Shown: positions 1-20,245, counted from the first letter of the stretch. The stretch is 64,000 nt of DNA from Lysobacter gummosus (GCF_001442805.1 NZ_CP011131.1:4216001-4280000), one strand, 5' to 3'. Numbers and translations: made by a program. The notes: a model not told the origin generated them from the letters alone.

Positions 1-417
1 CGACTTGAGCATGGCGATCATGCCCGAGGTCTTCGGCGAGTCGATATCCAGCTTTTCGACGACGGTGATGCGGCCCTGGCGGTTCAATTCCGACAGGATC
101 GCAGCGATCGCCGCGCGGTACATCTTGCGGTTCACCTTTTGGGCGAAGCTGCGCGGCTTGGCCGCGAAGGTCACGCCGCCGCCGACGAAGATCGGAGCCG
201 TCAGCGCGCCATGACGCGCACCGCCGCCCTTCTGCTTCTTCGACTTCTTGGTGGTGCCGTTGACTTCCGAACGCGTCTTCTGCGCCTTGGTGCCGGCGCG
301 GCCCGCGTTGCGGTAGGCCACAACAACCTGGTGAACCAGGTCTTCGCTGAATTCGCGATCGAAGATGGCGTCGGAAACCGACAGCTTCTTGTCGCTACCG
401 TTGATGGCAAGTTCCAT
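1..417 (-). CDS. rplD: 50S ribosomal protein L4 (partial, runs off left edge)
   Basis: The N-terminal 139 residues of L4 are present, beginning [14 protein letters not shown] and containing the conserved loop stretch [18 protein letters not shown]. The gene continues beyond base 1, so the C-terminal part is not in the window. L4 binds 23S rRNA near the exit tunnel and, in enteric bacteria, represses its own S10 operon. The start codon lies 2 bp after the rplC stop, so it is translationally coupled to rplC in the S10 operon order rpsJ-rplC-rplD. Identification is certain; only the 3' end is missing. Confidence 0.97.
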   Translation of the reverse strand, partial: MELAINGSDKKLSVSDAIFDREFSEDLVHQVVVAYRNAGRAGTKAQKTRSEVNGTTKKSKKQKGGGARHGALTAPIFVGGGVTFAAKPRSFAQKVNRKMYRAAIAAILSELNRQGRITVVEKLDIDSPKTSGMIAMLKS

Positions 418-419
418 CG

Positions 420-1076
420 TTATGCTCCCTTGCTCGACGGGCGGACGATCACGTCACCGCCCGGAGCGCCCGGCACGGCGCCCTTGATCGCGATCAGGCC
501 GCGCTCAGCGTCGACCTTGACCACTTCCAGGCCCTGCGTGCTCTGCTGGACGGCGCCCATGTGACCGGACATCTTCTTGCCCGGGAAAACGCGACCCGGC
601 GTCTGGCGCTGGCCGATCGAACCCGGCGAGCGGTGCGACAGCGAGTTACCGTGCGTCGCATCGCCCATGCTGAAGTTCCAGCGCTTGATCGTGCCCTGGA
701 AGCCCTTGCCCTTGGTGATGCCCTGGACGTCGACGATCTGGCCCACTTCGAAGATGTCGGCCTTGATTTCGCCGCCCACTTCGAAAGCGTTGATCTTGTC
801 GTCTTCCACGCGCAGCTCCCACAAGCCGCGGCCTGCTTCGACCTTCGCCTTGGCGAGGTGACCGGCTTCGGGCTTGTTGACGAGCGCCGCGCGGCGCACG
901 CCGACGGTCACCTGCACGGCGCTGTAGCCGTCGGTTTCCGTGGTCTTGATCTGGGTAATGCGGTTCGGGGTCGCCTCGATGAGGGTCACCGGAACCGACT
1001 TGCCGTCTTCAGTGAAGAAGCGGCTCATGCCGGCCTTGCGACCGACGATGCCCAACGAATATTTCTTCGCGGTCAT
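420..1076 (-). CDS. rplC: 50S ribosomal protein L3
   Basis: A 218-residue protein of normal L3 length. It starts [20 protein letters not shown] and has the central extension around [13 protein letters not shown] and the [16 protein letters not shown] region. L3 is an early-assembly 23S rRNA-binding protein whose extended loop approaches the peptidyl transferase centre. It lies 10 bp after rpsJ and 2 bp before rplD, so it is an internal gene of the S10 operon. Confidence 0.98.
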   Translation of the reverse strand: MTAKKYSLGIVGRKAGMSRFFTEDGKSVPVTLIEATPNRITQIKTTETDGYSAVQVTVGVRRAALVNKPEAGHLAKAKVEAGRGLWELRVEDDKINAFEVGGEIKADIFEVGQIVDVQGITKGKGFQGTIKRWNFSMGDATHGNSLSHRSPGSIGQRQTPGRVFPGKKMSGHMGAVQQSTQGLEVVKVDAERGLIAIKGAVPGAPGGDVIVRPSSKGA

Positions 1077-1086
1077 GGTGGGTGCC

Positions 1087-1398
<312 letters not shown>

Positions 1399-1517
1399 GA
1401 CGGAATTCCTTGGTTAAAAGAGCGACGGGACGGCTTCTGGGTGCGCCGACCCCACGAAAACGCAAACACTCCAGGGCAACACCCTCGCCCCGGAGCTTCC
1501 TTGCCTGGAAAAGCTAA

Positions 1518-1541
1518 GGCGGCCCGGTCTCCCGGCCCGCC
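1518..1541 (-). promoter_or_regulatory. Attenuator-like hairpin in S10 leader
   Basis: On the minus strand two 10-base arms (one mismatch) close a GAGA loop, followed a few bases later by TTAGCTTTT. It sits about 120 nt before the rpsJ start, downstream of the candidate promoter, where an attenuation site would be expected. Function is inferred from position and structure only. Confidence 0.4.
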
Positions 1542-1720
1542 CAGACGGAATAAAACGCACGAATGGCTCCATTTAGCGTTCTTTGGATGCCCTAGGGCCC
1601 AGAACGTATGGAGCGCTGCCGTGCGACATGTCCCTGTCTGGCGAATACGAGGCGCATCCTGCTCCTCATTTCGCTGGTTGCGCCGCCCCGGAATAAACAG
1701 GGGTGGCACGGTGGTCGCGC

Positions 1721-1750
1721 ATTCTACATGCATCCGATCGGAGAGTGCAA
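1721..1750 (-). promoter_or_regulatory. Candidate S10 operon promoter
   Basis: Minus strand: -35 TTGCAC (1745-1750), 18-bp spacer, -10 TAGAAT (1721-1726), preceded by TG at the extended -10 position and followed by a GC-rich discriminator (GCGCGACC). That discriminator type is typical of stringently controlled ribosomal promoters. No other sigma-70-like site in this gap looked better. Confidence 0.6.
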
Positions 1751-2045
1751 GCACCCGCCTCCCGGACGATGAATACGGCCCCTGCCCTCTCCGGGCCGGG
1801 CTTGGACTACCGGTTTTCTCAATCGCGGTCGCGGGACTGCGGTTGAGAAAACCGGCGACGGGCTGGGCCCGCCGCGGGTTTCTTTGGATCCGGTGGCGAT
1901 CCGGCTGGGCCACCACCTTGACGCATGAAGCTGGAACCGAAGATCTTCGCCACCGACTTTCGACCCGGCCATCGCGCATAGCGCGATGGCGCTCGGCGCC
2001 ACGCGACATGCGCTTCAACGCATGTCGCAAGCGGTGTCGCCTCAC

Positions 2046-2061
2046 CCCCGCTTTCGCGGGG
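2046..2061. repeat. CCCCGC-hairpin dispersed repeat (copy beside tuf 1)
   Basis: A perfect 6-bp stem CCCCGC/GCGGGG around TTTC is followed by GATGACGATTCG. The same unit, with one stem change, occurs beside the second tuf at 20182-20197. Related hairpins are at 17350-17369 and 36282-36309. Such GCGAAAGC-type palindromes are common intergenic repeats in this bacterial family. Confidence 0.6.
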
Positions 2062-2074
2062 ATGACGATTCGAC

Positions 2075-2100
2075 AAAGCCGGGCGCGCAAGCGTGCCCGG
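2075..2100 (-). terminator. Probable terminator after first tuf
   Basis: About 10 bp beyond the tuf stop, the minus strand has the hairpin CCGGGCACGC-TT-GCGCGCCCGG followed by CTTTGTCG. The stem is strong but the U-tract is short, so termination may be partial, which would allow read-through into the S10 genes. The same structure follows the second tuf gene. Confidence 0.5.
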
Positions 2101-2109
2101 GTCAAATCG

Positions 2110-3300
2110 TCACTTGATGATCTTCGCCACCACGCCGGCGCCGACGGTACGGCCGCCTTCGCGAATCGCGAAACGCAGACCTTCGTCCATCGCCACCGGG
2201 TTGATCAGCGACACCACCATCTTCACGTTGTCGCCCGGCATCACCATCTCGACGCCTTCCGGCAGCTCGCAAGCGCCGGTGATGTCGGTGGTGCGGAAGT
2301 AGAACTGCGGACGGTAGCCCTTGAAGAACGGCGTGTGACGGCCGCCTTCGTCCTTCGACAGCACATACACTTCGGCTTCGAAGTCGGTGTGCGGCTTGAT
2401 CGAACCCGGCTTGCACAGCACCTGGCCGCGCTCCACGTCGTCACGCTTGGTGCCGCGCAGCAACAGACCGGCGTTGTCGCCCGCCTGACCCTGGTCCAGC
2501 AGCTTGCGGAACATTTCCACGCCCGTAACCGTGGTCTTCTGCGTCGGACGGATACCGACGATTTCGATTTCGTCGCCCACCTTCACGATGCCGCGTTCGA
2601 TACGACCGGTCACCACGGTGCCGCGGCCCGAGATCGAGAACACGTCTTCCACCGGCATCAGGAACGGCTTGTCGATCGCGCGCTCCGGCTCCGGAATGAA
2701 CGTATCCAGCGCATCGACCAGCTTCAGGATCGCCGGCACGCCGATTTCGCTCTGGTCGCCTTCCAGCGCCAGACGAGCCGAACCGTGGATGATCGGGGTG
2801 TCGTCGCCCGGGAACTCGTACTTGGTCAGCAGCTCGCGGACTTCCATCTCCACCAGCTCCAGCAGCTCGGCGTCGTCCACCATGTCGGCCTTGTTCAGGA
2901 ACACGACGATGTACGGCACGCCGACCTGACGCGACAGCAGGATGTGCTCGCGCGTCTGCGGCATCGGGCCGTCAGCGGCCGAGCACACCAGAATCGCGCC
3001 GTCCATCTGCGCCGCACCCGTGATCATGTTCTTCACGTAGTCCGCGTGGCCCGGGCAATCGACGTGCGCGTAATGGCGGTTCGCCGATTCGTATTCCACG
3101 TGCGCGGTCGAAATCGTGATGCCGCGAGCCTTCTCTTCCGGCGCCGCGTCGATCGCGTCGTACGCCTTGAACTCGCCACCGAAACGCTCAGCGCCCACCT
3201 TGGTCAGCGCCGCCGTCAGCGTCGTCTTGCCGTGGTCAACGTGACCGATCGTGCCGACGTTCACGTGCGGCTTGGTGCGCTCGAATTTACCCTTAGCCAT
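2110..3300 (-). CDS. tuf: Elongation factor Tu (copy 1, str cluster)
   Basis: A 396-residue EF-Tu starting [20 protein letters not shown], with P-loop GHVDHGKT, switch [10 protein letters not shown] and the base-recognition motif NKAD. It delivers aminoacyl-tRNA to the ribosomal A site. It is last in the rpsL-rpsG-fusA-tuf order. The protein is identical to that at 20246-21436. I find only five base differences in the reading frame, all at third codon positions (2179, 2596, 2704, 2776 and 2968). The two copies differ completely just upstream of the ATG, as expected for gene conversion limited to the coding region and its 3' flank. Confidence 0.98.
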   Translation of the reverse strand: MAKGKFERTKPHVNVGTIGHVDHGKTTLTAALTKVGAERFGGEFKAYDAIDAAPEEKARGITISTAHVEYESANRHYAHVDCPGHADYVKNMITGAAQMDGAILVCSAADGPMPQTREHILLSRQVGVPYIVVFLNKADMVDDAELLELVEMEVRELLTKYEFPGDDTPIIHGSARLALEGDQSEIGVPAILKLVDALDTFIPEPERAIDKPFLMPVEDVFSISGRGTVVTGRIERGIVKVGDEIEIVGIRPTQKTTVTGVEMFRKLLDQGQAGDNAGLLLRGTKRDDVERGQVLCKPGSIKPHTDFEAEVYVLSKDEGGRHTPFFKGYRPQFYFRTTDITGACELPEGVEMVMPGDNVKMVVSLINPVAMDEGLRFAIREGGRTVGAGVVAKIIK

Positions 3301-3330
3301 GATGTGTCTCTCTTAAGTTCTGTGATTCGT

Positions 3331-3466
3331 TATTCGGGATTTGGGATTGGCGATCGAAAGCGGCCCGATCCCTTGCAAATTTTCGCGATGCGGCGCCGAC
3401 CGAGGTCTTCGGGAGCAGGTGGAATCCGCTGTGCGAATCCCGAATCCCCGCTCCCGAATCCCGCTT
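3331..3466. repeat. ATTCGGGATT-family inverted repeat (tuf-fusA)
   Basis: Left arm about 3331-3352 (ATTCGTTATTCGGGATTTGGG pattern), right arm about 3434-3466 (CGAATCCCGAATCCCC pattern), separated by unique sequence. The arms are imperfect complements of one another. The element fills most of the fusA-tuf gap and leaves only a few bases before each gene. Confidence 0.7.
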
Positions 3467-3467
3467 A

Positions 3468-5588
<2,121 letters not shown>

Positions 5589-5732
5589 GGGACCCTCTCG
5601 TAATAAGTTTTCGAATTCCAGATGGCCGGACGCCGCCTTATCGGCGGCCTCCGGTTCGCAAGGCGGCCTTTACGCCGCCGCGGCAACATCTCATGCGGAT
5701 GTTGCGAAGGCCCTGTCGCCAGGGCGCTTAGA

Positions 5733-6200
5733 TCACCAGCGGTAGTGGGCGAACGCGCGGTTCGCTTCCGCCATGCGGTGGGTCTCTTCGCGCTTCTTGA
5801 TCGCCGCGCCGCGGTTTTCCGAAGCATCGAGCAGCTCGGCGGCCAGCTTGCGCGGCATCGAGCTCTCGCCGCGCTTGCGCGCGGATTCGATCAGCCAACG
5901 CATCGCCAGCGCCATGCGGCGCGAGGTGCGAACTTCGACCGGCACCTGGTAGGTGGCGCCGCCGACGCGACGCGACTTCACTTCGACCGACGGCGACACA
6001 TTGGTCAGCGCCTTCTCGACCAGCTCAAGGGCGTTCGGATTCTTTTCACCGATGACGTCCATTGCGCCGTAAACGATCTTCTCGGCGACGGACTTCTTGC
6101 CGCTCTGCATGACCATATTGATGAAGCGCGCGATCGTCTCGCTGCCGTGCTTGGGATCGGGCAGAACCGAACGCTGTGGGGTGGAACCTTTACGCGACAT
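5733..6200 (-). CDS. rpsG: 30S ribosomal protein S7
   Basis: A 155-residue S7 beginning [20 protein letters not shown] and ending EANRFAFAHYRW-like. S7 initiates assembly of the 30S head and, in enteric bacteria, is the translational repressor of the str operon. It lies 80 bp after rpsL and 144 bp before fusA. The fusA gap contains GC-rich hairpins (for example GGCGGC...GCCGCC around 5663-5682) but no gene. Confidence 0.97.
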   Translation of the reverse strand: MSRKGSTPQRSVLPDPKHGSETIARFINMVMQSGKKSVAEKIVYGAMDVIGEKNPNALELVEKALTNVSPSVEVKSRRVGGATYQVPVEVRTSRRMALAMRWLIESARKRGESSMPRKLAAELLDASENRGAAIKKREETHRMAEANRAFAHYRW

Positions 6201-6280
6201 GGTGCGTACCTATTTTCTTGATTCTTGACAGACGTGCTGGCGGGTGGCGGCGCCGGGCGCTCGCCGAGGCAGCGACGCGC

Positions 6281-6655
6281 TTAGGACTTCGGACGCTTGG
6301 CGCCGTACTTGGAGCGGCTCTGGCGACGCTTGGCCACACCGGCGGCGTCGAGCGAGCCGCGCACGGTGTGGTAGCGCACGCCCGGCAGGTCCTTGACGCG
6401 ACCGCCGCGGATCAGCACGACCGAGTGCTCCTGCAGGTTGTGGCCTTCGCCGCCGATGTACGAAATGACTTCGTAACCGTTGGTCAGGCGCACCTTGGCG
6501 ACCTTACGCAGAGCCGAGTTCGGCTTCTTCGGGGTCGTGGTGTACACGCGGGTGCAAACGCCGCGACGCTGCGGGCAGTTCGCGAGCGCCGGCGAGGCGC
6601 TCTTGTAGGTGGTCGCCTGCCGCGGCTTGCGGACGAGCTGATTGATGGTTGCCAT
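6281..6655 (-). CDS. rpsL: 30S ribosomal protein S12
   Basis: A 124-residue S12 starting [19 protein letters not shown]. The decoding-centre loops are intact: [12 protein letters not shown] with Lys43 and [13 protein letters not shown] with Lys88. These are wild-type residues at the two classic streptomycin-resistance positions, so no rpsL-based resistance is predicted. It is the first gene of the rpsL-rpsG-fusA-tuf operon, with a good promoter at 6742-6771. Confidence 0.98.
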   Translation of the reverse strand: MATINQLVRKPRQATTYKSASPALANCPQRRGVCTRVYTTTPKKPNSALRKVAKVRLTNGYEVISYIGGEGHNLQEHSVVLIRGGRVKDLPGVRYHTVRGSLDAAGVAKRRQSRSKYGAKRPKS

Positions 6656-6741
6656 CTAGAACTCTTGTATTGAGGGGCCGGGCGGCCGCTTCGTGAGAAA
6701 CAAACGGCACGCCGAAGACTTCCGACCTGCCGAGACGAAAA

Positions 6742-6771
6742 AGTATAGCCCGCGCTGAACGTTTCCGTCAA
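6742..6771 (-). promoter_or_regulatory. Probable rpsL (str operon) promoter
   Basis: Minus strand: -35 TTGACG (6766-6771), 18-bp spacer, -10 TATACT (6742-6747). It lies about 85 bp upstream of the rpsL start and downstream of the rpoC terminator, where the str operon promoter is expected. It is among the best sigma-70 matches seen in the window. Confidence 0.7.
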
Positions 6772-7004
6772 CGCAGGCGACACGAACAAGCAGAACCAGC
6801 GCCTGTTTGCGCCGACTCCATACCTATTCGATTGATCCCGCCCTGCCTTGGGCCGAACACTAGGCGCTCCCTGCGCCTAATTTCGTGATCTGGGATTCAG
6901 CCCATACGGGTTGATCCGGTCTGCGAAGATAGCACACTTCGCCGGTTTTGCCAGCCCCAATCGGCGCCGCCCCGCCCCACGCCGGCCGCGCCGGGGGAGC
7001 GGGC
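6772..7004. other. rpoC-rpsL intergenic spacer
   Basis: Non-coding sequence between the rpoC terminator and the rpsL promoter. The only structure I see is a short palindrome TAGGCGC-TCCCT-GCGCCTA near 6861-6879. Confidence 0.5.
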
Positions 7005-7038
7005 AAAAAACAAGGCGGGCATCGCTGCCCGCCTTGTT
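7005..7038 (-). terminator. Rho-independent terminator of rpoBC
   Basis: Minus strand: a 12-bp perfect stem AACAAGGCGGGC/GCCCGCCTTGTT around AGCGAT, followed by TTTTGC. It begins about 28 bp after the rpoC stop and closes the rif cluster transcript. Confidence 0.85.
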
Positions 7039-7065
7039 CTGGAACCGCGTCGGAGCGATCAGCGC

Positions 7066-11292
<4,227 letters not shown>

Positions 11293-11298
11293 GGGTTT

Positions 11299-11415
11299 CT
11301 CCGAGAATCGGGAATCGAGAATTGGGAATCGTCAGAGGCGGGGAACCAGGTCATCGGGGATCGTCGGCAGATGCAGCTTTTGCTTCGACGACTCCCGATT
11401 CCCGATTCCCCATTC
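11299..11415. repeat. ATTCGGGATT-family inverted repeat (rpoB-rpoC)
   Basis: Left arm about 11301-11329 (GAGAATCGGGAATCGAGAAT type), right arm about 11389-11415 (CGACTCCCGATTCCCGATTC type), forming a long imperfect hairpin in the rpoB-rpoC transcript. It takes up almost the whole intergenic gap. Confidence 0.7.
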
Positions 11416-11422
11416 ACGGCTC

Positions 11423-15592
<4,170 letters not shown>

Positions 15593-15776
15593 GGTGAGCT
15601 ACCGCCTCGATTAGCTGTGGGGCCGGGAAAGCCGCGCTTGGCGCCTTCCGGGCGAACCGCGCGTCCGCGGTTCAGGGACTAATGTCTGAAAACTAAAATT
15701 GCCAGTGGGAAGTCGCTGGTATTGCCGGCACCAGCACGCCTTCTCCCGCTACTTCCAACTGCCAACTCGTATTGCC

Positions 15777-15855
15777 GGGATTGGTGATTCGGGATTAGGG
15801 ATTCGTAAAAACAAAAGCCGCTGTTTCGAATCCCTAATCCCGAATCACCAATCCC
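15777..15855. repeat. Perfect 29-bp inverted repeat (rplL-rpoB)
   Basis: Left arm 15777-15805 and right arm 15827-15855 are exact reverse complements over 29 bases, with a 21-base loop. They belong to the ATTCGGGATT family. The rest of the gap between rplL and rpoB (15593-15776) shows no coding sequence; a GTATTGCCGG unit is repeated there at about 15718 and 15769. Confidence 0.85.
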
Positions 15856-15867
15856 GTGGAACGGCCA

Positions 15868-15895
15868 AAGGCCGGGGACTTTCGTCCCCAGCCTT
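15868..15895 (-). terminator. Hairpin after rplL, probable partial terminator
   Basis: Minus strand: stem AAGGCTGGGGAC/GTCCCCGGCCTT (one mismatch) around GAAA, about 40 bp past the rplL stop, without a real U-tract. In enteric bacteria an attenuator lies at this rplL-rpoB position and sets the ratio of L7/L12 to RNA polymerase. The same role here is inference. Confidence 0.55.
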
Positions 15896-15933
15896 CAGTG
15901 GTCGCCAAAGAAACTCGGCGACGCAAGTACTGC

Positions 15934-16305
15934 TTACTTGACTTCGACAGTCGCACCAGCGGCTTCGAGATCCTTCTTGAACTTCTCGGAGTCGGCCTTG
16001 TTGACCGCTTCCTTGACAGTCTGCGGAGCGCCTTCGACCAGGTCCTTGGCTTCCTTCAGACCCAGGCCGGTGATGGCGCGCACGGCCTTGATGACTTCGA
16101 CCTTCTTGTCGCCGGCAGCCTTCAGGATGACGTTGAACTCGGTCTGCTCTTCGACCGGAGCGGCGGCTTCGGCGGCGACGCCGGCGACGACCGGAGCAGC
16201 GGCGGAAACGCCGAACTTCTCTTCGATCGCACGGACCAGCTCCATGACTTCCATCAGGGTCTTTTCGGCGATGGCGTCAACGATTTGTTCGTTGGAAAGG
16301 GACAT
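15934..16305 (-). CDS. rplL: 50S ribosomal protein L7/L12
   Basis: A 123-residue acidic stalk protein: N-terminal dimerisation domain [20 protein letters not shown], an Ala-rich hinge ([19 protein letters not shown]) and a C-terminal factor-binding domain with [20 protein letters not shown]. It recruits translational GTPases to the ribosome. It follows rplJ by 71 bp in the rplJL pair. Confidence 0.98.
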   Translation of the reverse strand: MSLSNEQIVDAIAEKTLMEVMELVRAIEEKFGVSAAAPVVAGVAAEAAAPVEEQTEFNVILKAAGDKKVEVIKAVRAITGLGLKEAKDLVEGAPQTVKEAVNKADSEKFKKDLEAAGATVEVK

Positions 16306-16376
16306 TTGAATAACCTCAGGAAATATTGATCTTTCGAATCGGGTTCAGTGAAGCGGTCGCGAACGCGGACGGGCGA

Positions 16377-16910
16377 TTAGGCCGGTTCCGCTTCCGCCGG
16401 AGCTTCGGCAGCGACTTCGCCGCCGCCCTGCTTGTCGGCCACGGCCTTGACGGCACGGGCGAACATGCTGGCGGGTTCGGACAGGACGCGGGCCAACATG
16501 GCCAGGGCCTGCTCGAGGGTCGGCAGAGAGGCGAGGACATCGACGTGGCTGGCCGGATACACCTGACCACCCATCGCAACGACCTTGGCCTTCAGCTTGT
16601 CGTTGCCCTTGGCGAATTCCTTGATAAGACGACCGGCAGCGCCGGGTTCTTCGGTCGAGAACGCATACAGCAGCGGGCCGACGAGCTTGTCCTGGACGCA
16701 CTCGTATTCGGTACCAGCCACGGCGCGCGACGCCAGGGTGTTCTTGACAACACGCAAGTACACACCGGTTTCACGAGCCTTTTTACGCATCGCGGTCATT
16801 TGACCGACCGTGATGCCTGCGTACTCGGCGGCAATCAAGGAGTGAGCCTTCGCAGCGACTTCTGCCAGTTCGGCGACTACTTCTTGCTTCTGAGACAGAT
16901 TAAGAGCCAT
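16377..16910 (-). CDS. rplJ: 50S ribosomal protein L10
   Basis: A 177-residue L10 beginning [20 protein letters not shown], with the RNA-binding N-terminal domain and a helical tail that anchors L7/L12 dimers; the end is Ala/Glu-rich. In enteric bacteria the L10-L7/L12 complex represses translation through the rplJ leader. The 530-bp gap upstream leaves room for a leader here too. Confidence 0.97.
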   Translation of the reverse strand: MALNLSQKQEVVAELAEVAAKAHSLIAAEYAGITVGQMTAMRKKARETGVYLRVVKNTLASRAVAGTEYECVQDKLVGPLLYAFSTEEPGAAGRLIKEFAKGNDKLKAKVVAMGGQVYPASHVDVLASLPTLEQALAMLARVLSEPASMFARAVKAVADKQGGGEVAAEAPAEAEPA

Positions 16911-16925
16911 TGCACTCCTCCAAGG

Positions 16926-17013
16926 CCGGGATTCGGGATTCGCGAGCCGGAATCGACGGAGCGGCTTTCGCCGACTTCAACCGATCCCCAATCCCCGAAC
17001 ATCCAATCCCGGC
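16926..17013. repeat. ATTCGGGATT-family inverted repeat (upstream of rplJ)
   Basis: Left arm about 16926-16942 (CGGGATTCGGGATTCGCG), right arm about 16982-17013 (GATCCCCAATCCCCG ... CCAATCCCGG). The element lies within the leader just ahead of rplJ. Confidence 0.65.
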
Positions 17014-17440
17014 ACTATTAACTCCGCTTACGGCTCCTGCCGTTCGCGGTCCTGGGCGGCGACCGTCCGTGGGCGCCGGGGATGCCTGCGGCATCCCGGT
17101 GGTGGCCGTTCCTGAAAAATTTCAGTAGGGGCACCATCTACGCCGGCCCGGCTCCGAAGAGTCCGAATTAAGCGATCCCGCTAGCACCGACGGCGACTCC
17201 TTGCCGTGTCGAGCTTCCCTGCCCGTCGTCGGTACGCGCTGACCGCGCCTGCGGTCTTTGACGGCTATCGCTTTGGGCCTGGGCCCGGGGCGATGCCCTC
17301 AAAAGTTTGGCTTGCGGCGGAGTGGACCGCCGCTCGCCTTTGTTTCGTCATTCCCGCGAAAGCGGGAATCCAGTGACTTGTTCGTTGCTGCAACCGGAGT
17401 GAAGCAAGGCGCTCGCGCTATGCGCAGGAGCGCCGAGACA
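17014..17440 (-). other. rplA-rplJ intergenic and leader region
   Basis: There is no credible gene here. The minus strand carries GC-rich palindromes, for example GACCGCAGGCGCGGTC near 17240-17255 and GGGATGCCGCAGGCATCCC near 17081-17099, and the REP-like hairpin at 17350-17369. This is where an rplJ promoter and an L10-binding leader are expected. I could not settle on a convincing -10/-35 pair. Confidence 0.4.
17346..17373. repeat. REP-like hairpin ATTCCCGCGAAAGCGGGAAT
   Basis: A perfect 8-bp stem ATTCCCGC/GCGGGAAT around GAAA, flanked by CGTC and CCAG. It is a member of the dispersed GCGAAAGC hairpin family also seen beside both tuf genes and after ppk2. It lies about 70 bp past the rplA stop and may stabilise the rplKA 3' end. 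Confidence 0.6.
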
Positions 17441-18139
17441 TCACTTCAGAGTCAGCGAGGTCTGATCGACGATCACGCCCGGACCCATGGTCGAGCTGAT
17501 CGAGATCTTCTGCAGGTACTGACCCTTGGCGGTGGACGGCTTGGCCTTGATCAGGTCGAGCAGCAGCGCCTGCAGGTTGTCCTTCAGCGAGCCGTCCTCG
17601 AAGGAGACCTTGCCGATGGTGCAGTGGATGATGCCGGCCTTGTCGGTGCGGTAACGCACCTGGCCGCCCTTGGCGTTCTTGACCGCTTCAGCCGGATTGG
17701 CCGAGACGGTGCCGACCTTCGGGTTCGGCATCAGGCCGCGCGGGCCCAGCACCTGACCGAGCTTACCGACGACGCGCATGGCGTCCGGGGTAGCGATGAC
17801 GACGTCGTAGTTCAGATCGCCGGCCTGCATCTTCTCGGCCAGATCGTCCATACCCACAGCTTCGGCGCCCGCGGCCAGGGCCTCGTCGGCCTTGGCGCCG
17901 GCGGGGGCGAACACCGCCACGCGCACCGACTTGCCGGTACCGGCCGGCAGCACGGTCGAGCCGCGCACCTGCTGGTCGGACTTCTTCGCGTCCACGCCCA
18001 GACGGACGGACACGTCGACGGACTCGACGAACTTGGCCTTGGTGGCGGTCTTGACGATCTTGACGGCTTCGTCGAAGGAGTAAGCCTTACCCGGAACAAC
18101 GGCGGCCTTGATTGCTTTTTCGCGCTTCGTGATTGCCAT
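17441..18139 (-). CDS. rplA: 50S ribosomal protein L1
   Basis: A 232-residue L1 starting [20 protein letters not shown], with the central [21 protein letters not shown] region and the [21 protein letters not shown] motif. It is the L1-stalk protein that helps E-site tRNA leave and, in enteric bacteria, represses rplKA translation. Its start is 2 bp after the rplK stop, so the two are coupled. Confidence 0.98.
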   Translation of the reverse strand: MAITKREKAIKAAVVPGKAYSFDEAVKIVKTATKAKFVESVDVSVRLGVDAKKSDQQVRGSTVLPAGTGKSVRVAVFAPAGAKADEALAAGAEAVGMDDLAEKMQAGDLNYDVVIATPDAMRVVGKLGQVLGPRGLMPNPKVGTVSANPAEAVKNAKGGQVRYRTDKAGIIHCTIGKVSFEDGSLKDNLQALLLDLIKAKPSTAKGQYLQKISISSTMGPGVIVDQTSLTLK

Positions 18140-18141
18140 GA

Positions 18142-18570
18142 TCAGCCCTCCACCACCAGACCCATGCTGCGGGCGGAGCCCGCAATCGTCTTCACCGCCG
18201 CGTCCAGATCGGCCGCGGTCAGATCGGCTTCCTTCGCCTTGGCGATGTCTTCGAGCTGCTTACGGGTGACCTTGCCCACCTTGTCGGTATTCGGGCGCTT
18301 GGAGCCGGAGGTGATGCCCGCGGCCTTCTTCAGCAGCACCGAAGCCGGGGTCGACTTGGTGACGAAGGTGAAGGTACGGTCCGAGTAGGCCGTGATGATG
18401 ACCGGCGTCGGCAGACCCGGCTCGAGCTTGGAGGTCGCGGCGTTGAACGCTTTGCAGAACTCCATGATGTTCAGACCGCGCTGACCCAGCGCAGGACCGA
18501 CCGGCGGCGAGGGGTTGGCCTGACCGGCCTTGACCTGCAGCTTGATGTAGCCGACTACTTTCTTTGCCAT
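18142..18570 (-). CDS. rplK: 50S ribosomal protein L11
   Basis: A 142-residue L11 starting [20 protein letters not shown] with the N-terminal proline helix [20 protein letters not shown] and the 23S-binding C-terminal domain ending [14 protein letters not shown]. It forms the GTPase-associated centre and is needed for RelA sensing of uncharged tRNA. It pairs with rplA. Confidence 0.98.
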   Translation of the reverse strand: MAKKVVGYIKLQVKAGQANPSPPVGPALGQRGLNIMEFCKAFNAATSKLEPGLPTPVIITAYSDRTFTFVTKSTPASVLLKKAAGITSGSKRPNTDKVGKVTRKQLEDIAKAKEADLTAADLDAAVKTIAGSARSMGLVVEG

Positions 18571-18762
18571 TTTGGTTTCTCTCCGGGTGCTAGCGCCTTG
18601 ACCGCAGGCTCCCCATCGGACCGGAAATCGCGCGTTCCGGTATCGCGTATTGAATTTAACACTTCAAAATCAAGCACTTGAATTGCACAGATAGCCGCCC
18701 AGAGCGAATGCGCAGGGCGGCCGAACAGGCAAGGCTCGCCACACAAAGGCAGCGAGCCGCAC

Positions 18763-18790
18763 ACTATATCAGGTTTTTCGGACTTTGCAG
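18763..18790 (-). promoter_or_regulatory. Weak candidate rplKA promoter
   Basis: Minus strand: -10 TATAGT (18763-18768) with a poor -35 CTGCAA (18785-18790) at 16 bp. It lies just after nusG and about 190 bp before rplK. The AT-rich stretch 18645-18690 (TTGAATT, TTAAAT) could also hold a promoter. Confidence 0.3.
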
Positions 18791-18833
18791 CCCGCAGATC
18801 GGAGCGGGACCGGACGCGCCGGCCCCGTCAGGC

Positions 18834-19409
18834 TCAGGTGGCCTTTTCGACCTGACCGAATTCCAGCTCGACCGGGGTCGAACGGCCGAAGATCAGCACC
18901 GCGACGCGCAGGCGGCTCTTCTCGTAGTTGATTTCCTCGACCACGCCGTTGAAGTCCACGAACGGGCCATCGACCACGCGGACCATCTCGCCCGGCTCGA
19001 ACAGCACCTTCGGACGCGGCTTCTCGACGCCTTCCTGAACGCGCTGCAGGATACGGTCGGCCTCGCTGTCCTGGATCGGCAGCGGGCGATCGGCGGTGCC
19101 GCCGATGAAACCCATGACCTTCGGGGTTTCCTTGATCAGGTGCCAGCTCTCGCTGTCGATGCGCGGAATGCCGGCTTCGTCATGCGTGGAAATCTGGACC
19201 AGGACGTAGCCCGGGAAGAACTTGCGCTCGGAACGGCGCTTCTGGCCGGAACGCATTTCCACGACTTCTTCCGTCGGGACCAGGACGTCGCCGAAGCGGT
19301 CCTGCATTTCGAAACGGACGATGCGGTCGCGCAGCGCCTGGGCCACGGACTTCTCGAAACCGGAGTAGGCGTGGACTACGTACCAACGCTTGTTGTCTTG
19401 CGTATTCAA
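18834..19409 (-). CDS. nusG: Transcription termination/antitermination protein NusG
   Basis: A 191-residue NusG with an NGN domain ([20 protein letters not shown]) and a C-terminal KOW domain ([20 protein letters not shown]). It couples RNA polymerase to Rho and to S10 on the leading ribosome. The only sensible start is TTG at 19409, preceded by GAGGAG 8 bp upstream. It follows secE by 13 bp, as in most proteobacteria. Confidence 0.96.
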   Translation of the reverse strand: MNTQDNKRWYVVHAYSGFEKSVAQALRDRIVRFEMQDRFGDVLVPTEEVVEMRSGQKRRSERKFFPGYVLVQISTHDEAGIPRIDSESWHLIKETPKVMGFIGGTADRPLPIQDSEADRILQRVQEGVEKPRPKVLFEPGEMVRVVDGPFVDFNGVVEEINYEKSRLRVAVLIFGRSTPVELEFGQVEKAT

Positions 19410-19422
19410 GTCGGTCGTCTCC

Positions 19423-19800
19423 TCAGCGCGACAGCAGGAATTTGACCGCGGCCTGGATCACCCAGTCGAAACTGGACAGGATCAGGCTCAGGATGGCCAC
19501 CGCGATCATGACCACCCAGGTGGTCTTGAGCGCTTCTTCACGGGTCGGCCAGACCACCTTGCGCAGTTCGAAGCGCGATTCGGACAGGAACTCGCGGGTC
19601 TGCAGGCCCTTGCCGGTCAGCATGAACACCGCCGCGCCGGCGAGCAGACCGGCCACGACCACGCCTGAACGCAGCGGGCCGCTCCAATTCTCGAACCAGA
19701 GGTAGGCGAACACACCGCCGGCCGCCAGCAGCAGAGCCAGGGCGTACTTGACGATGTCACCGGCGCCGCCGGATTTGTGTTGTTCGGCCTTGCTGTTCAT
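19423..19800 (-). CDS. secE: Preprotein translocase subunit SecE
   Basis: A 125-residue SecE starting [20 protein letters not shown]. It has two N-terminal membrane segments (residues about 15-35 and 43-60) before the conserved amphipathic helix with [18 protein letters not shown] and the final essential membrane helix. It clamps SecY in the SecYEG channel. A longer open frame upstream overlaps tRNA-Trp, so the ATG at 19800 is the right start. Confidence 0.95.
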   Translation of the reverse strand: MNSKAEQHKSGGAGDIVKYALALLLAAGGVFAYLWFENWSGPLRSGVVVAGLLAGAAVFMLTGKGLQTREFLSESRFELRKVVWPTREEALKTTWVVMIAVAILSLILSSFDWVIQAAVKFLLSR

Positions 19801-19896
19801 TCTCGGGGCGATTCCCTCGCGAAAGCCCGCCCATCCCTGCGCGGCCCTTTCAATGCATTCCAGTCGCCGGGTCGTCCGAACCGGCTCGGTGTCGAG

Positions 19897-19972
<76 letters not shown>

Positions 19973-20181
19973 ACGTCTTGAAATCTTCTGACCCGGATCA
20001 ACGCCATTCTCAGGCGGATCGCCGGTCGATCATTGTGTTCGAAAACACGGAGCTTTGAAACAACGAAGGCGGACCGGGTTGCCGGCCCGCCGTTCGCTTG
20101 GGCTTGCATTCATCGCCGGTGGGCTGGGATGAACATTCTTGCTTTTGCCTGATACTTCGGACTTCGTCCTCGTCTCTGGAT

Positions 20182-20197
20182 CCCCACTTTCGCGGGG
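20182..20197. repeat. CCCCAC/GCGGGG hairpin repeat (copy beside tuf 2)
   Basis: Counterpart of the element at 2046-2061 with one stem substitution. The homology between the two tuf loci runs from here through the gene up to its start codon, so this marks the outer end of the shared tract. Confidence 0.55.
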
Positions 20198-20210
20198 ATG
20201 ACGATTCGAC

Positions 20211-20236
20211 AAAGCCGGGCGCGCAAGCGCGCCCGG
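20211..20236 (-). terminator. Probable partial terminator after second tuf
   Basis: Minus strand: hairpin CCGGGCGCGC-TT-GCGCGCCCGG followed by CTTTGTCG, about 10 bp beyond the stop. It differs from the copy at 2075-2100 by one base in the stem, which makes this stem perfect. The weak U-tract would allow read-through to tRNA-Trp and secE. Confidence 0.5.
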
Positions 20237-20245
20237 GTCAAATCG

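Larger units (their letters stand above)
1399..2045 (-). other. S10 operon leader and tuf-rpsJ intergenic region
   Basis: No convincing coding sequence is seen between rpsJ and the tuf 3' hairpin. On the minus strand it holds a promoter candidate (1721-1750), a long untranslated leader and a GC-rich hairpin at 1518-1541 (stem GGCGGGCCGG/CCGGGCCGCC with one mismatch) followed by TTAGCTTTT. That combination resembles an attenuator. In enteric bacteria the S10 leader is the target of L4 autoregulation; whether this leader works the same way is inference. Confidence 0.5.

Noticed and set aside
1399..2110. Possible small genes between rpsJ and tuf, including peptides starting MSNRHPRESG
   Set aside because: The peptide is the translation of the GCGAAAGC hairpin repeat and recurs beside the second tuf; no ribosome-binding site or family support.
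15777..15855. Tandem GGGATTCGGGATT units considered as a CRISPR array
   Set aside because: Units are only 7-11 bp with no spacers, they form inverted arms, and no cas genes are present.
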